Of a DNA stretch of 64,000 bases, positions 37,301-48,647 are shown piece after piece (the first letter of the stretch is position 1; every line of letters begins with the position of its first letter). The notes beneath the pieces were generated by a model. That model was not told the DNA's origin and did no database searches. It saw only the letters and a program-made list of their open reading frames with translations. Location of the stretch: assembly GCA_020746875.1 (NCBI GenBank), contig JAGTJL010000001.1, positions 5,075,632 through 5,139,631 of the forward strand. The letters are read 5' to 3'. A program made the translations under genes and the position numbers. This stretch comes from Rhexocercosporidium sp. MPI-PUGE-AT-0058 (lineage: Eukaryota; Ascomycota; Leotiomycetes; Helotiales).

Positions 37301-39060
37301 TTTAAATAGTTTTTATAAAAGGCAATTTAATAGTAATTAGTCCTTTTCGACTTATAATTAAAATAACTTCCTTTAATTTCTTAAAAATAATATTTTTATT
37401 ATTGTCTTTTATAATAATTTAAATAAGTTTTGTCTTAAGTGTTTTAATTAAAGGGTTTACGTTTATAGGCTTTTAAAATCTAACGGTATTTTTAACTTCT
37501 TTACGAACTTTTAGTCTTTTATAATTAGCTTAAGCTTTAAGGCGTTTTTAAAATAAGGTTCCGGTTATATATAGTTTAGCTTTTATTTCCGTAAGTGTTA
37601 TTTTAAAGTTATTATTTATTCCTTTTGAATCGGAGGTAATAAGTACGTTTTAAACGTTAATTAATCTTATTATATTAAAGAGTTAAATAATAAAAATATT
37701 TAAATAATTTTAAGGCTTTTAACTTATTTTTAGTATTAATCCTTTTAAAGCTGACTTTAATATAATATTTTGTTAAATTAAAAGGGCTTTTTAAGCGTCT
37801 TAAAGCTTCCTTTAGATTACTTTTTCTTTTTGCCTCGGGTTTAAGTCTTTTTTTATATTAATTATTTATAAAATAAGGACTTCTTTTTTAATTTATTTTA
37901 AAGAAATTAAATTATTTAAGCTTTTATTCCTTTCTTTTAAGAGTTTATATAAATGTAATTATTTTTATTTTTATAAATAATTCTTAAACTAAGCTACTTC
38001 TTAAACTTTAAAAGCTTAAAGAAATTATTAAAATTAAAATTTAAAAATATCTTTCGTAATATATTTAAAGTTATTAAATATTCTCTTTAGGTTTTAAAGA
38101 ATATAATAATATTACTTAAGGTCGAACGTTTAATATTTTTTTATAACTTTTTTAATTAACTTTTAATAAATATTATTAAGAAAGTCGAAGAGCTACTTAA
38201 TGTTTTAACTTACTTCGAGGGTATAATAGTTTACGACGTATTATTTCTTTTTAGCGTTTTTTATAATGCCTCGAGCCTTAAAGAGTTACTTTAGGGTCTT
38301 AAAGAATCTTATAATATTATTTCCGTTAAAATATAGACAACTAAAGGTGCCTAAGGTTGACATAGCTTAAGCTATTATAAAATAAGAAAGTCTTTTAATA
38401 AAGTCCGTAATAAGTCGTGCGACTTAAAATATAAGTTATTAAAACGCTATATTATTAAAGGTAAGTTTATAATAATAATTATTTAAAGCCTTATTTATTC
38501 TATATAATATAGAGGTTTTAATAAGTTTATATTATTTTAACGTAAGTCGTATTAATTAAAAAGCCTAAGTAAAAGTGGCTTAAGCTTAAAGCGGTATTAT
38601 ATAGCTTATATTAGCGAGGTTAAGTCCCTCTTGCTTCAGAGGCAAATATAATATAAATTAAGAGTGTATAAGCTAAGTGTTATATAAGCCGGTAAAGCTT
38701 AAGAGGCGGCCTAAGCTCTTATATTAAAGCTTTTTAAATGACTATTGCTTTAATTATAATTAAATATATTTTATTATAAATTATTACCGCCGCCTTTGTT
38801 TTTCTTTTTTTTCTTATTAATAATTAAAGCATTATCTACAGGTATTCCCGGTAGTTATAATAAGGTAAAACTAATAATTCCAGCGATATTAAGCTTTATT
38901 AGAGGTTTAACAGGCACAAAAGTAAAAGAGCTTATAAAGCCTATAAAGCCAGTTTTAATAGTAAAATAGTTTATAGTCGAGGTTATAACGCTTCTTTAAG
39001 TTATAAAGAAGTTATTAATAGGTTGTTTAGGCTCTTTGCCCTTTAGGTTGCCGCTAAAGG
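34341..39060 (-). mobile_element. Gypsy-C, truncated and heavily RIP-mutated gypsy-type element
   Basis: A third gypsy lineage on the minus strand. From high to low coordinates: a Pro/Lys-rich gag-like stretch (~39.06-38.2 kb, with a KKKKKNKGGG run); a retroviral-protease-like segment at ~36.65-36.1 kb (ending in an ILEFLFF-TACVLFKY box similar to the ILGxPF box of gag-asp proteases); then RT at ~35.27-34.55 kb, with KKYRLINSA and RDANLLPFINEF boxes and LDDINVKG at ~34.87 kb; and the first part of RNase H to ~34.35 kb. Integrase and LTRs are absent. The 3' end is cut at the junction with the Copia-1a LTR. Nearly every Gln/Trp codon is a stop. Confidence 0.65.
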
Positions 39061-40190
39061 CGTTATTTTTAATATTATTTTTAAATATAATTTTTTTTTT
39101 TAATAAAATTAATAATTTATTAAAAAGTAAATGCACTTAATATTATTAATAAAAAAGTAAAAGATATAATATATTATATTAAAAAAGGAAGAATATATAA
39201 GCTCGAGAAAATAAAGGAAATATATAAGTAAAATATTAAGTTAAAAAGCTTATAACTTTAGGCTTTTCTTAAAATAATAAAGCCCGAAAGACGCCGAAGT
39301 CTAAGCCTTTTGTCTTTATAATAAATAAATATATAAACTTAAATAAAGTAAATAAATCTTAATAAATATTAAAGCTTTATTATTATTAAAGTTAATTTCG
39401 ACGTAAAATAACTTAAGATTAAAATTAATTAAAAAGATATAAAGTAAAACCTTATATACCTTTTTATTAAACTTTATTTCGTTAACTTAAAGTAAGCTCT
39501 TAATAAAAAAAGAAGAGAAAAAGAAAAATAAATACGCTTATTAAAAGTGTAATTAACGTTGAAATTTACCGAATTTATTTTAAATAATTTACTTTTTATT
39601 TTCTAAAATATTAAATATATTTTAATATTAATTAAAGCGTTTTTAATAACGTAATCCGGCTATTTTCGGTCCGACCTTTTTAATATTAATGCTCTACGTA
39701 TTAAAGCTGGCTTTTTTAATAGTTTAAGTATTCTTATATTAAAAATAAGTGGTTTCCTTTTATACTTTTTGTGCTTTTTATTAAGTTATAAGAGACTGTC
39801 GAGGTGCCGTATTTAATTTTACTTTAAGGGCTAAAAAATCTTTAAGTAAATAAGTCTACACTAGTTCGAGTACTTATTAGTTTCGGTCTTTATAATTAAT
39901 ATAAAAAGCCTTTAGGCTTTTTTATATATTTTACTTTAGCTTTTTTATTTACTTTTTATATAAGTTATTAAAATATATAAAAAGGAAAATATTAAGTACA
40001 TAATAAAAAGGTAGTAAAGCAAGTGCCGGAAAGTAAACGTAAGAAATACTTATTTAATAAATACTAAAAATATTACATATTTAAAGAATATAATTTATTA
40101 AAGGAGAAGGAAAGTATAATTTAAATAAAAAGGAAAAGTTATAATAATAAAAATTATTATTATCCTTAAAAGATATTGCCTTAAAGGCTA
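39061..40190. other. AT-rich RIP-mutated sequence, unassigned
   Basis: Very AT-rich, no open frame over 60 codons and no recognisable protein motif or LTR boundary. Probably the 5' part of Gypsy-C or another decayed repeat. The composition switches sharply to normal at ~40200. Confidence 0.5.
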
Positions 40191-40986
40191 TTTTAAATGC
40201 AATAAGATATAACTCAATCACGTAACAAATGGGCCTCTGAGGTTAACCCCACCACAGTAGTCTCTCTGCCTTTCGTGGAAGTTGAGTAGGGGTAGTTGAG
40301 GTAAATCGAACGGAATGCCCTTAATATTAATGCTATTTATATAATATTGTCCGATGATCCGGAAAAAACGGACACCGCTACGTGATTTCATGGCCCGTGC
40401 GCCCTCTTCCTATCGCATCGCATATAGCTTAACTCCCTTTAATTCGACTGTAATTTAACTTAGCGACTCGATTAATAATGCTTTTTATACGCCTGCGATA
40501 TTGCTTTACGTGCGGTACACGTTTGATTTCGATGCGATCGCAGTACCAAAAACTTATATTGACGTGCCGGTAATACCGCAAGAGGGAGGCAATCCTTTAA
40601 AGCGAACGACAAACGGATCTTTGCTTATCGTGTAAACAAATTCGCCCGGTCTTGGATTTCCTTATTAATCGATTAAATTAACGTATAGCTACGTGTCTCT
40701 TATATTATAATCGAAAACAAGACTATTATCGCGAGAAAAAAGGTCTTCCTCTTTCGGCTAAAGGACGCGATCGACAATTCAAACGAGTATAACGAGTAGT
40801 CGACCGAGCTTTACGGGATCGATTACGGCTTGAGAAGCAAAAGACACGCTGGCATAAAGGGTTTTACGGGAGCCCGACGTGGAATCGAGGGCCGTATTGT
40901 CAGTAGGAAGGATATACAGAGCCGCGAGAGGAGGGATATACGGATCTAGATCCGCAAGAAGGCCAGGATGATCCGCAAGAGGGCCA
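40191..40986. other. Start of the gene island, no gene recognised
   Basis: Mixed composition, beginning with a GC-balanced block (40230-40320). Short open frames on both strands have no recognisable domain. A plus-strand Arg/Ser/Gln-rich frame from ~40780 runs into the tandem repeat but contains stops. Confidence 0.4.
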
Positions 40987-41139
40987 GGAGGATCCCCTAG
41001 AGCCGCAAACACGCTAGGAGGGCCCGCAAGAGAGCCAGGAGGATTCCTTAAGCCCGCAAACACGCTAGGAGGGCACGCAAAAGAGCCGAGAGGATCCCTT
41101 AAGCCCGCAAACACGCTAGGAAGATACGGAGGAGAGTCA
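40987..41139 (+). repeat. 51-bp tandem repeat, three copies
   Basis: Units at 40987-41037, 41038-41088 and 41089-41139, each ggaggat-cc-ta-agcccgcaaacacgctagg-... The shared 19-bp core cgcaaacacgctagga/g is conserved in all three. Shorter derived units (~21 bp, gatccgcaagagggccag) flank it. The 51-bp period keeps reading frame on both strands; no gene can be assigned. Confidence 0.8.
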
Positions 41140-41455
41140 GGAGGATCCGCAAGAGAGCCGGGAGGATATAACAGAGAGCTCGGAAGAGCCTCAAACCCAA
41201 TTCTACTCTACGTGTAATCAAAAGAAGCTTTTAATCGATTTTAAAGATAGTTTCTTTATATATAACAAGTGTCGAGAGCGTAATAAACGTAATAATAAAG
41301 CTAAATAAAATAAAATTAGAATTAAATTAGAAATACAATAATTAAAAGTCCGGAAAATTTACCCCGTAGCTTACGAAGGGCCGTAGATTTTAGCGCAGCG
41401 ACGGGCTAATAATTAATATTTTATATATATCGTTATATAATACGTTTTCCTTATA
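41140..41455. other. AT-rich spacer, no gene seen
   Basis: The tail of the repeat-bearing sequence passes into AT-rich DNA. No ORF, LTR or RNA signature. Confidence 0.4.
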
Positions 41456-41617
41456 ACGTAGGTGGTAAGCCAGTGGTTCCCGTAAACGAGCGGTTCCGTT
41501 TGCGATTTAAGGCAGGTGATCTAGCTTTAATGATAGATATAAGAAATAACAGCAACTTTTGTTTTGTTCATAGACGGAACCGCTCGTTTACGGGAACCGC
41601 TGGCTTACCACCTACGT
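41456..41617. mobile_element. 162-bp MITE with 44-bp inverted repeats and TA target duplication
   Basis: Terminal inverted repeats 41456-41499 and 41574-41617 match at 43 of 44 positions (acgtaggtggtaagcc ends). They are flanked by TA at 41454-41455 and 41618-41619. No coding capacity in the 74-bp centre. TA duplication with ACGTA-type ends is the pattern of Tc1/mariner-pogo-derived MITEs. The single mismatch suggests a recent insertion that escaped RIP because of its small size. Confidence 0.9.
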
Positions 41618-42138
41618 TAAAAGTAATATTTTAGTTATGTAATTGACCGTGGCGAAGCGAGGTCCCCTGGCCCCGAAGCGTAGCGTAGGGTCGCCAGGGA
41701 AAAGACCTTGTTAAATAGTATGCGGCATAGGTCTTAACACCGCCGCCGAGGGGTGATAGTCGAGGTCTGCGACGATATAACTCAAGATTTGCGTAGTGAT
41801 CTCAGTAAGGAGTGTAGTCGTGTTGCTGTGGAATATATCGAAGATTAGGGAGAGGAGAAGCCTAATATGATGAAGGCTAGATGTTGGCCTAGCATTAAGA
41901 TTTGGGATGAATAGGGTCATGATAAATAAAGGTAACAGAAAATTGAATTCTATCTGTAATTTATAAATAATTAGCAGCTGTGAATGGACTAGGTAATTAT
42001 GTATGGAGTTGTTTACTAGCTTCTGGATATCGCTGAGGAGGTTGCTCTGGCGGGAAGTGCCGCGGTTGGACCTCGTTCTCCCGGCCAAAAAAAAAGGGTG
42101 GTCGACAAAGCCTACAGGCTCAGCCCCACAGCCTCGCG
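41618..42138. other. Upstream region of the DUF7708 gene; weak minus-strand ORF only
   Basis: Contains a small GC-rich imperfect hairpin (41655-41692, ccctggc...gccaggg). A minus-strand frame open at 42085-41711 has no ATG at its start and no recognisable domain. It could be an exon of an unidentified gene or chance. Confidence 0.35.
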
Positions 42139-42207
42139 ATGGTTCGCTCCTTTGAGGAACCGCATCTGCTTGTCGTTCATGCTGATTCCGGTCATCTCCA
42201 AGTCTGA
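42139..42207 (+). promoter_or_regulatory. Possible upstream ORF of the DUF7708 gene
   Basis: ATG at 42139 opens a 22-codon frame ending with TGA at 42205-42207, 3 bp before the main ATG at 42211. If the transcript starts upstream, it would act as a uORF. The transcript start is unknown. Confidence 0.35.
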
Positions 42208-42210
42208 ATC

Positions 42211-44011
42211 ATGATGAGCAGCCCCGATGCTACAGATTTGGACAGTCTTTCGAGGAACGAGAACATTGTTGCGTGTTACCGACCGCCGGCGGGAACAATG
42301 TAAGAGCTGAGCGCCCATTTCACAGTGGTTTTCTGCTAACTATTTGGCAGAGACCACGATCTTGCCCATGAAGCATACAAGAAAGCAGTGGAGTATTTCA
42401 TGAAAGAATTTGCTGGAAATGAAGACGTGGTCGGTTTCCTTGTTGGACATACATCCATCGTGGACGTCGAGAATACAGTGGAAAAGGCAAAGAGGGAATA
42501 TGAGGCCAAAGGGCAGAAGCGACGAACGGTCTTGAAATGGCTGAACAAGCTATCTTTGGGAATCAGATATTATAGCCAGGCGCTGGATATGCTGGCACAG
42601 CATCACCCGGAATATGTCGCCTTAGCATGGGGTGCTATCAAGTTCGTCCTGATGGTAAGGCCCATCGTTTGAAGATGTGACATGGCTGATGAGATGATGC
42701 CAGGGCGTTATAAACCATGAAGAGCTTATTGAAGAGCTTGCGAAAGCCTTAACGCTCATCGGCAATGTACTTCCAGGCATCAAATTGAGCGCTCGGCTAT
42801 ATCAGACCGAACAAATGAAGGGCGCCATCGCCACTCTGTATGCCCATGTCATACATTTCTTCCAGCGAGCCGCACGATGGTACAATAAGAGTTCCGCAGG
42901 GCGAGCTTGGTCCTCGATTCTCAAGCCTTTCGAGCTCGATTACCAAGATACCGTTGACCAGATCAAACTTTGCTCTGAAACCATCAATAATATTGCCCAC
43001 GGCGCCAGCCGAGCAGAGATTAGAGATATGCATATTACAGTCCAGCTCATCCATGGAAACCTGCAAGGAATGCAGAAGAAGCTACATCAAATGCAACTGC
43101 AATTAGACGAGAAAGAGCTCAGAATGGCTAGCCACATCGGCCAAGTGTTACAAGTCGCAATAGCTAACAAAACGATCAACGAAGCCGTTCAACTTGACGT
43201 GACAGATATGAAGCCCAGAATCTATGACCTACAATTTTCGAATATTCTCAAAATGCTATCACCGGAGGTCAGCCCTGAGAATATTTTGAGAAAGCACACC
43301 TCACTGTGCAGACGCAATCATCAAATATCGACCGGGTATCTTCGGACTGGTGCTGATATTGCAAAAAGCCTTAACCTGTGGGTGTCAACAACAGGTTCTT
43401 CGCTCTTCATTCTACGATCTGGCCCGCGGGCAAGCAGTATTACTCGAGATCATGCCGTCGATATCATCAAATATCTCCGAAATGCCCAATACAAAGTGTT
43501 TTGGATTTTGTCGCCTCCCAGCCCTTGCAATTCGGAGCCGTCAGTAGCGAGTATATTGCAATCACTGGTCTACCAGGTCATTCGTCACGAGCCGAATATC
43601 CTCCTTCGATTTCCAGAAAATCTCAGCACATTGCAATTCTTGTCCAATCGAAGTGAGTCCGAGTGGCTGGACCTTCTCTGCTTGTTGGTCTCAAGGCTGG
43701 ACAAATGCTTCCTCATCGTCGAGACAGAAAATCTGTATCAAGCGTCTCGCCAAATGCCCGAATGGACGCAAGAGTTCCTCCAGGTGTTCCAGCGTCTAAT
43801 TAACAGAGTTGAGACCGCAGGCTCACTGGTGAAAGTTCTGGTTGTGACTTTTGGTAATGATAGCTCGTGGTTGTCCAGTCAGCAGGGATCTATTCATAAC
43901 TTCGTTGCTACGATTCAGCAGCCCCGTATTGTGCCCCCTCGACTAAGGCGTGGATACTCTCGATCAAAGTTGAGGCGCTATTCGCAGCAATCATCCCAGT
44001 CTAGGTCTTGA
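42211..44011 (+). CDS. DUF7708-family protein (NLR-like N-terminal domain), 566 aa, three exons
   Basis: Exons 42211-42299, 42351-42654 and 42704-44011. Intron 1 (51 bp) has GTAAGA and a GCTAAC branch site 9 bp before CAG; intron 2 (49 bp) has GTAAGG...CCAG. Joined, they give an uninterrupted 566-residue frame. The ATG at 42211 follows an in-frame TGA. Residues ~45-200 resemble fungal DUF7708, the N-terminal domain of many STAND/NLR-like proteins: the HHPEYVALAWGAIKFVL box is followed by GVINHEEL, then the TEQMKGAIATLYAHVIHFFQRAARWY helix. A helical section follows (~205-300), then a C-terminal region (~330-520) resembling the ATPase-like part of such proteins, but no P-loop is visible. The C-terminus is Arg/Ser-rich. 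Base composition is normal with no RIP stops. Function unknown; heterokaryon-incompatibility or defence-type roles are inference from the family. Confidence 0.85.
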
Positions 44012-44691
44012 GCTTCCGTTCATGCCCAAAACGAGCAGATTATTGGATATATTGGTATGGCGTAGTATCGGAATGGGGAAATCCTTATGGCGTTTGTTCT
44101 GATGCGTTCGAGTCATTCGACTGACCAGGCGTTTGGGAGGAGCATTTTCTTCTGTCCACTGTGGCCTCAGTCACCTTGGGACCATACATATATGTTTCAG
44201 CTCTTCAAGAGCTAGCTATCACATAGGACGATAGTTTCAGGTCGATATTTTTGATTTACGACAGCACATACTGCACCTTGATTCGATTTTTTAGTTCTAG
44301 ACGCGAATGAAGTTCCAATTCAAATGGCGACTCTGTGCGATGTGCACAGCCTCTGTACCCCCCACGCCTTGAAGAGTGATTTGTCCAGCTACCATGATGA
44401 CTAAGAAGATGTGGTGGCTGCGTCGCAACCACAATTCCAAGCTTTTGCATGAGAACCTCAACTTGATAGGAATACAAGCATAATAACAAGATCAGCTTTC
44501 TAGCCTCTGTTAATCAGTTAACCTGTTTTTGTGTTTCTTTGGCTGTGAGGGCAGGTGTAAAAAACCGCACACCGTCAAGAGTTGTCGTCACGGGTCAGCG
44601 AGACGAGGCTGGCTTCAAATTGCTGTATCAACCACCGTATATCCAAAAGCTGCGTCCTTCATGTCCTGCTTCTAACACTCATAGGTATATT
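44012..44691. other. Intergenic region and 5' leader of the AAA gene
   Basis: 680 bp with no convincing gene. A CTAAC (44672) and acceptor TAG (44682-44684) just upstream of the ATG at 44692 suggest an intron in the 5' leader; a donor may lie near 44545-44553 (gtgagg/gtgtaa). Confidence 0.45.
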
Positions 44692-47149
44692 ATGCATGGT
44701 CACGGAAGTCTGCCTAAAAGTCAATTTGCAGACATCTCCTCCGCCTCACGTACCTTTTCTCCGCCTTCATCTCCACAGCAGGCTGTACCAGAGCCAATGC
44801 AGTCTCAAGCGGCCAACTCGCCAGAAAACGGGCCTTCTCGGGGCCCAGGACACGAAGAGATTTATCGCCCTCACATTTCAAGTAATGGAAAGAGAGATGT
44901 GGAGGTGTCGTCTCAAGATAGATCTACACCAGGCGTCTTCCAGGCGGAGGACGAGCTCCCGTTGTCGATGCCAGCTAAGCCGACCAAGCGCATCAAACTA
45001 GGAGGCAGCCATCAGATGCATCTAGATCCTGAATACCTTTTGGTGCACAAGGTTGAATGTGGACAGTCGATCAATCATAATCACCACCCTGCGTCATCTT
45101 ACTTCCTAGATACCCCAAGACTTTTTGCAGGTGACAACAAGGCGAGCGCCTTAAGAGGCACGATCTCAATCACCGACGTGGGGGAGCACCTTGAAGACAA
45201 TGAGCACATTAGCATTATCATCTACAGAAACTACGATTGTGAAGAATACCATGAAAGCATTGAAGAGGGGTTCGAGCGCTTGAGGCTTTCCGACTATGGT
45301 GTGCGCACCGTTTCGGCGATGAGGCCATATCTCTTTGTACTCAGGAAGAATATGGAAGTGGCCACATGCATCTCTGAAGATATGACACTTCTTTCTCACG
45401 ATCTCAAAGAAGCTATAAGGAACTTGGAAAACCTGGACCCGAGGATCAACTACAACTCATTCCGGCAGGATCATTGGAGCCTGAAAGCCCCCTATCTGCA
45501 GCTGTATCATTTCCGAGATTTCATCAGACAAATAATTCCAAGATTATCCAGTGCTGAAGAGCAACAACATGTTGTTGTATTATTGAGGTACATTGACCAA
45601 GAGTTCGAAGACGATTATGCAGAAGCCGATAATCTGTTTGCCAAAGGACTTGTCTCTCAAAAGCATTATTCAAAGCTTTTCGGACCTGACGAGACGGTTG
45701 TTACAATGAAGGAAGGCCAGCCAGTTGCTTCGGTGTCCAGAGGGTTGCCAGACACGGGGCATTCAAATCCGACCTTGTACTGTGAGAATTGGAGCTTTGA
45801 TGGAGTTTTTGAACGGAAGGAAAGCATTTTCGAAGTTACATGGCCATCGACATCATCTGAAATCCTGCCAATCGTGGACCTTGAATTATTTCCACTCAAA
45901 TATGACCAAGTTGGGACAAAACAAAGGTTGCTAGATCGTGGTCAACTATTGTGGAACTGTCGAAAGAGGAGATACATGAGCTACAGGGTGCCGGGCAGTA
46001 AAGGTGCTATTCAGACGGTGAAAGTACACATAATCTACATACAATGCGCATGAATTGAAACTCACTGAATTAGGTATATCCGAGATACATGATCGATATG
46101 AACATGTATCGACAAATGCATCCCGTCGGAGCAGAGTCATTGCCGCAAAGAGATGATCTAGGGCCGAAATCATTTGAAAGTGAAGAAGCTCCATCTGAAA
46201 CCTTCCTTCTCACTCTTCAAACGACGATACAAGGTTTTGGATTTCAAGACAAGAAATGGAGTAAGTCTTTCTTTACCACACGCTTGCGACCTCTTCTCAC
46301 AGAAATATAGGGACCCTTACAATTGAATATCTTCATGATATAGACTGGAACATCGAAGCATTTGATCGGCTGGTCCTCAAACATCATAAGAAGGAACTCG
46401 TCAAAGCGTTAGTCACTGTACACGTTACAGCGTCAGCATCAACCGACGTGATTGAAGGCAAGGGAAATGGGCTCATCATGTTGCTCCATGGCGGGCCGGG
46501 GACCGGCAAAACATTGACTGCTGAATCTGTCGCCGAACTTACAGGCAAGCCTCTGTATCGAGTCACATGTGGGGACATTGGCACGAACCCCGAGGATGTA
46601 GAGAAGTATCTGGAGGCAGTTCTACTGATCGGGAAGCTCTGGGGTTGCATCGTGCTTCTCGATGAAGCAGACGTATTCCTCGAAGAAAGGTCACAGACCG
46701 ATCTCCAACGTAACGCACTCGTTTCCGTCTTCCTTCGAGTGTTGGAGTATTATGAGGGCATCCTTATCCTTACAACCAACCGCGTCGGCACCTTCGACGA
46801 AGCTTTCAAGTCTCGGATTCAACTCGCGATCCACTACCCGGCGCTTGAAGAAAAGGGGCGCTGGGAAATCTGGTCCAATTTCATCAATTCGCTGGACAAA
46901 GCAACTGCCAAGGTCGACGAGTTGAAGCTGAAGGTCGACCTTTTGTCACGGAGCAAACTGAACGGGAGACAGATTCGAAACACAGTCAAGACTGCGATGC
47001 AACTGGCAGAATTCCGGAAGGAGATCCTGGATTACACACACTTTGAGCGAGTGCTCGAAGTCGCGGATGAATTTGAGAAATATATTGACGAGACTCATGG
47101 GGGCGCAACGGATGATGAGTTTGCTAAGGCACAGAATATTCGCGCGTGA
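44692..47149 (+). CDS. AAA+ ATPase, DUF7025-AAA type, 783 aa, three exons
   Basis: Exons 44692-46017, 46074-46260 and 46311-47149 give 783 residues. Intron 2 (46261-46310) is GTAAGT...TAG, phase 1. Intron 1 ends at TAG 46073; its donor is 46018 (GTGAAA) or 46024 (GTACAC), a two-codon ambiguity. I chose the ATG at 44692 as the first in frame. The N-terminus is Ser/Pro/Gln-rich and disordered with a KRIK basic patch. Residues ~200-440 resemble DUF7025 (LKAPYLQLYHFRD... LLRYIDQEFEDDY). The AAA domain has Walker A GGPGTGKT (~565-572), Walker B VLLDEAD (~619-625), sensor-1 TTNR (~661) and a lid with NGRQIRN. All catalytic motifs are intact, so it should bind and hydrolyse ATP; substrate unknown. 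This family is widespread in Pezizomycotina. It lies 680 bp downstream of the DUF7708 gene, same strand. Confidence 0.9.
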
Positions 47150-47383
47150 TGCTAGTTTGTTCATAGATTTATATGCTATATATGTGGTTTTGGCGGGGTA
47201 TCTCTGCAACACATTCGTGATGTCTCAACATCTTGGCTCCAGACCTACGCTTCGGCACGTTTGATAACGGCGCAGACTGGCAATGGAACATTGATAAACT
47301 GTCCCAGGCCACCAGTTCTCCCCCTTGCGGCCCCATTCTACAGGAGACGGAAAGAGAAGGATTGAAATTCAAGCAACAGTTAT

Positions 47384-48647
47384 CTACCAGCCCGATTCGC
47401 TGGAGCTAGGACTATGAGGATTCCTTAGACCCGTGCCAATACTGTCCGATAAATTAGTGGTTCTTAGTTTTTGTCCACTTAGCCGTGATGGCGGTCGACC
47501 GCGAGGTGCGGGTCCAGGGGTTTGGCCATTCTGACCGTTAAAGCCCTTCGGTGTCACGGGCAGTCGGGGGGCGTCGGGTGGCGTCGGGTATCGTCGCGGC
47601 TGCTTTGGGTCTCGAAGTGCCTTCCGTCCTCCAACCTCGTCGTCCTCTTCTCGCCTTCTCTTCCTACCCGCACCCGTACTATCCGCATAAGAGCTTCCTA
47701 TCCTCAACCTTACTTCGCCAGAATCGCGCTTCTTTTCGCTGATACGGGACAGTATCTGGTTCTCACGGCCTCCTGACAAATCTTCCGATATCGTGTATGA
47801 TATGCATACCTTGTTCGTACGTTGTGAATGTACCTCAGTACCGTGTCGAGTGGCTGCTTCGTGGTCGTAAGCCGCGTCAAGGTGCCCCGGCGCTCGATGG
47901 ACTGTTCTGCGAATCATGTGAAAATCGTCTTGGGGGTCGGGTACTCTGACGTATTCGGAGACTTCGGCGGACTGAGGCTCGTGGGAGAGTCGGGACTGCC
48001 CTTCGAGAAGAGGTATTGGCATCCTAACCCCAGTCTTCCTTCCCAGAGTTGGTGCAAGACTGGCGAGCTCACTCTCGCTAAAATGGGTCTTCAGTTCGAA
48101 GCCGCGCTTGTCCAGTGCGACTGGATCCCAGTGTCCTGTGGACCTCGAATTTCGCGATGATTCCAAAGAGCCATCGACAGGGGCGGCTGCTCTCCGCGGC
48201 CGTCTTCGCTCTCCGTTCTCTCCGTGGTCATTTTGTAGTGTGCCTCGCTTCATCTGGTCACTTGGGTTCGGCGAATAGACAGAACTAGGAGGGCCTGAAT
48301 ATGATGTGCCTTGGAATGGCCGGCTGAAAGGACAGTTAGAAAGGCTTCCTTACAAGTCGGCGGGTTCCGTACCTGTCAGTCGCAGCTTTGTACAGCAGAT
48401 CTAGAGCATCGTGTGGACCGTACACTTCCCGACGCATTATTTCTTGGGCCTCTGGGTTCTCCAGCTTTGTGCCATTAGGTCTAACCGCTCCAAGGGGCTG
48501 CGGGGATGTTGGGGCCACTCGTGTATGGGATGAGCTGCTTTTCGACCTTTGATGCAGTCTATTTAGCTGCTGCTGCTGCATCGCAGCATTCAATGGGGGA
48601 TACACACCTGAAGTTGGCACGGCCTGAGAAGCTTGGGGATCGAACAT
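47384..48647 (-). CDS. Chimeric or truncated transcription-factor-like ORF, two exons, 404 aa as read
   Basis: Minus-strand exons 48647-48373 and 48323-47384, joined across a 49-bp intron (GTACGG...TTTCAG). The joined frame has no stop. The first ~170 residues (poly-Gln patch, SKSSSSHTRVAPTSPQPLG, YGPHDALDLLYKAATD, a basic ERRRPRRAAAP patch, RSTGHWDPVALD) resemble the linker upstream of the regulatory domain of fungal Zn2Cys6 transcription factors. No Zn2Cys6 cluster is found upstream, where stops appear, and after WDPVALD the expected regulatory domain is absent. Instead come ~235 low-complexity, Pro/Arg/Ser-rich residues (RKRRREEDDE, PTPPDAPRLPVTP). The change lies near 48113. The family assignment is from memory and tentative. 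It could be a real fusion or a gene fragment with a chance-open tail. Confidence 0.45.

Noticed and set aside
40779..41114. 111-codon minus-strand frame over the tandem repeat
   Set aside because: No recognised domain and no promoter or splice support; openness is explained by a stop-free 51-bp repeat. Reported as a repeat instead.
41711..42088. 125-codon minus-strand frame
   Set aside because: Begins at a TTG, has no ATG near its start and no recognisable domain. Kept only as a note in the upstream region.
42336..46194. Multiple overlapping minus-strand and off-frame plus-strand ORFs over the DUF7708 and AAA genes
   Set aside because: Shadows of two well-supported spliced genes.
47522..48160. 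Plus-strand frames opposite the minus-strand chimeric ORF
   Set aside because: Same-length shadows. The minus strand has the consistent spliced frame and compositional features of coding sequence.
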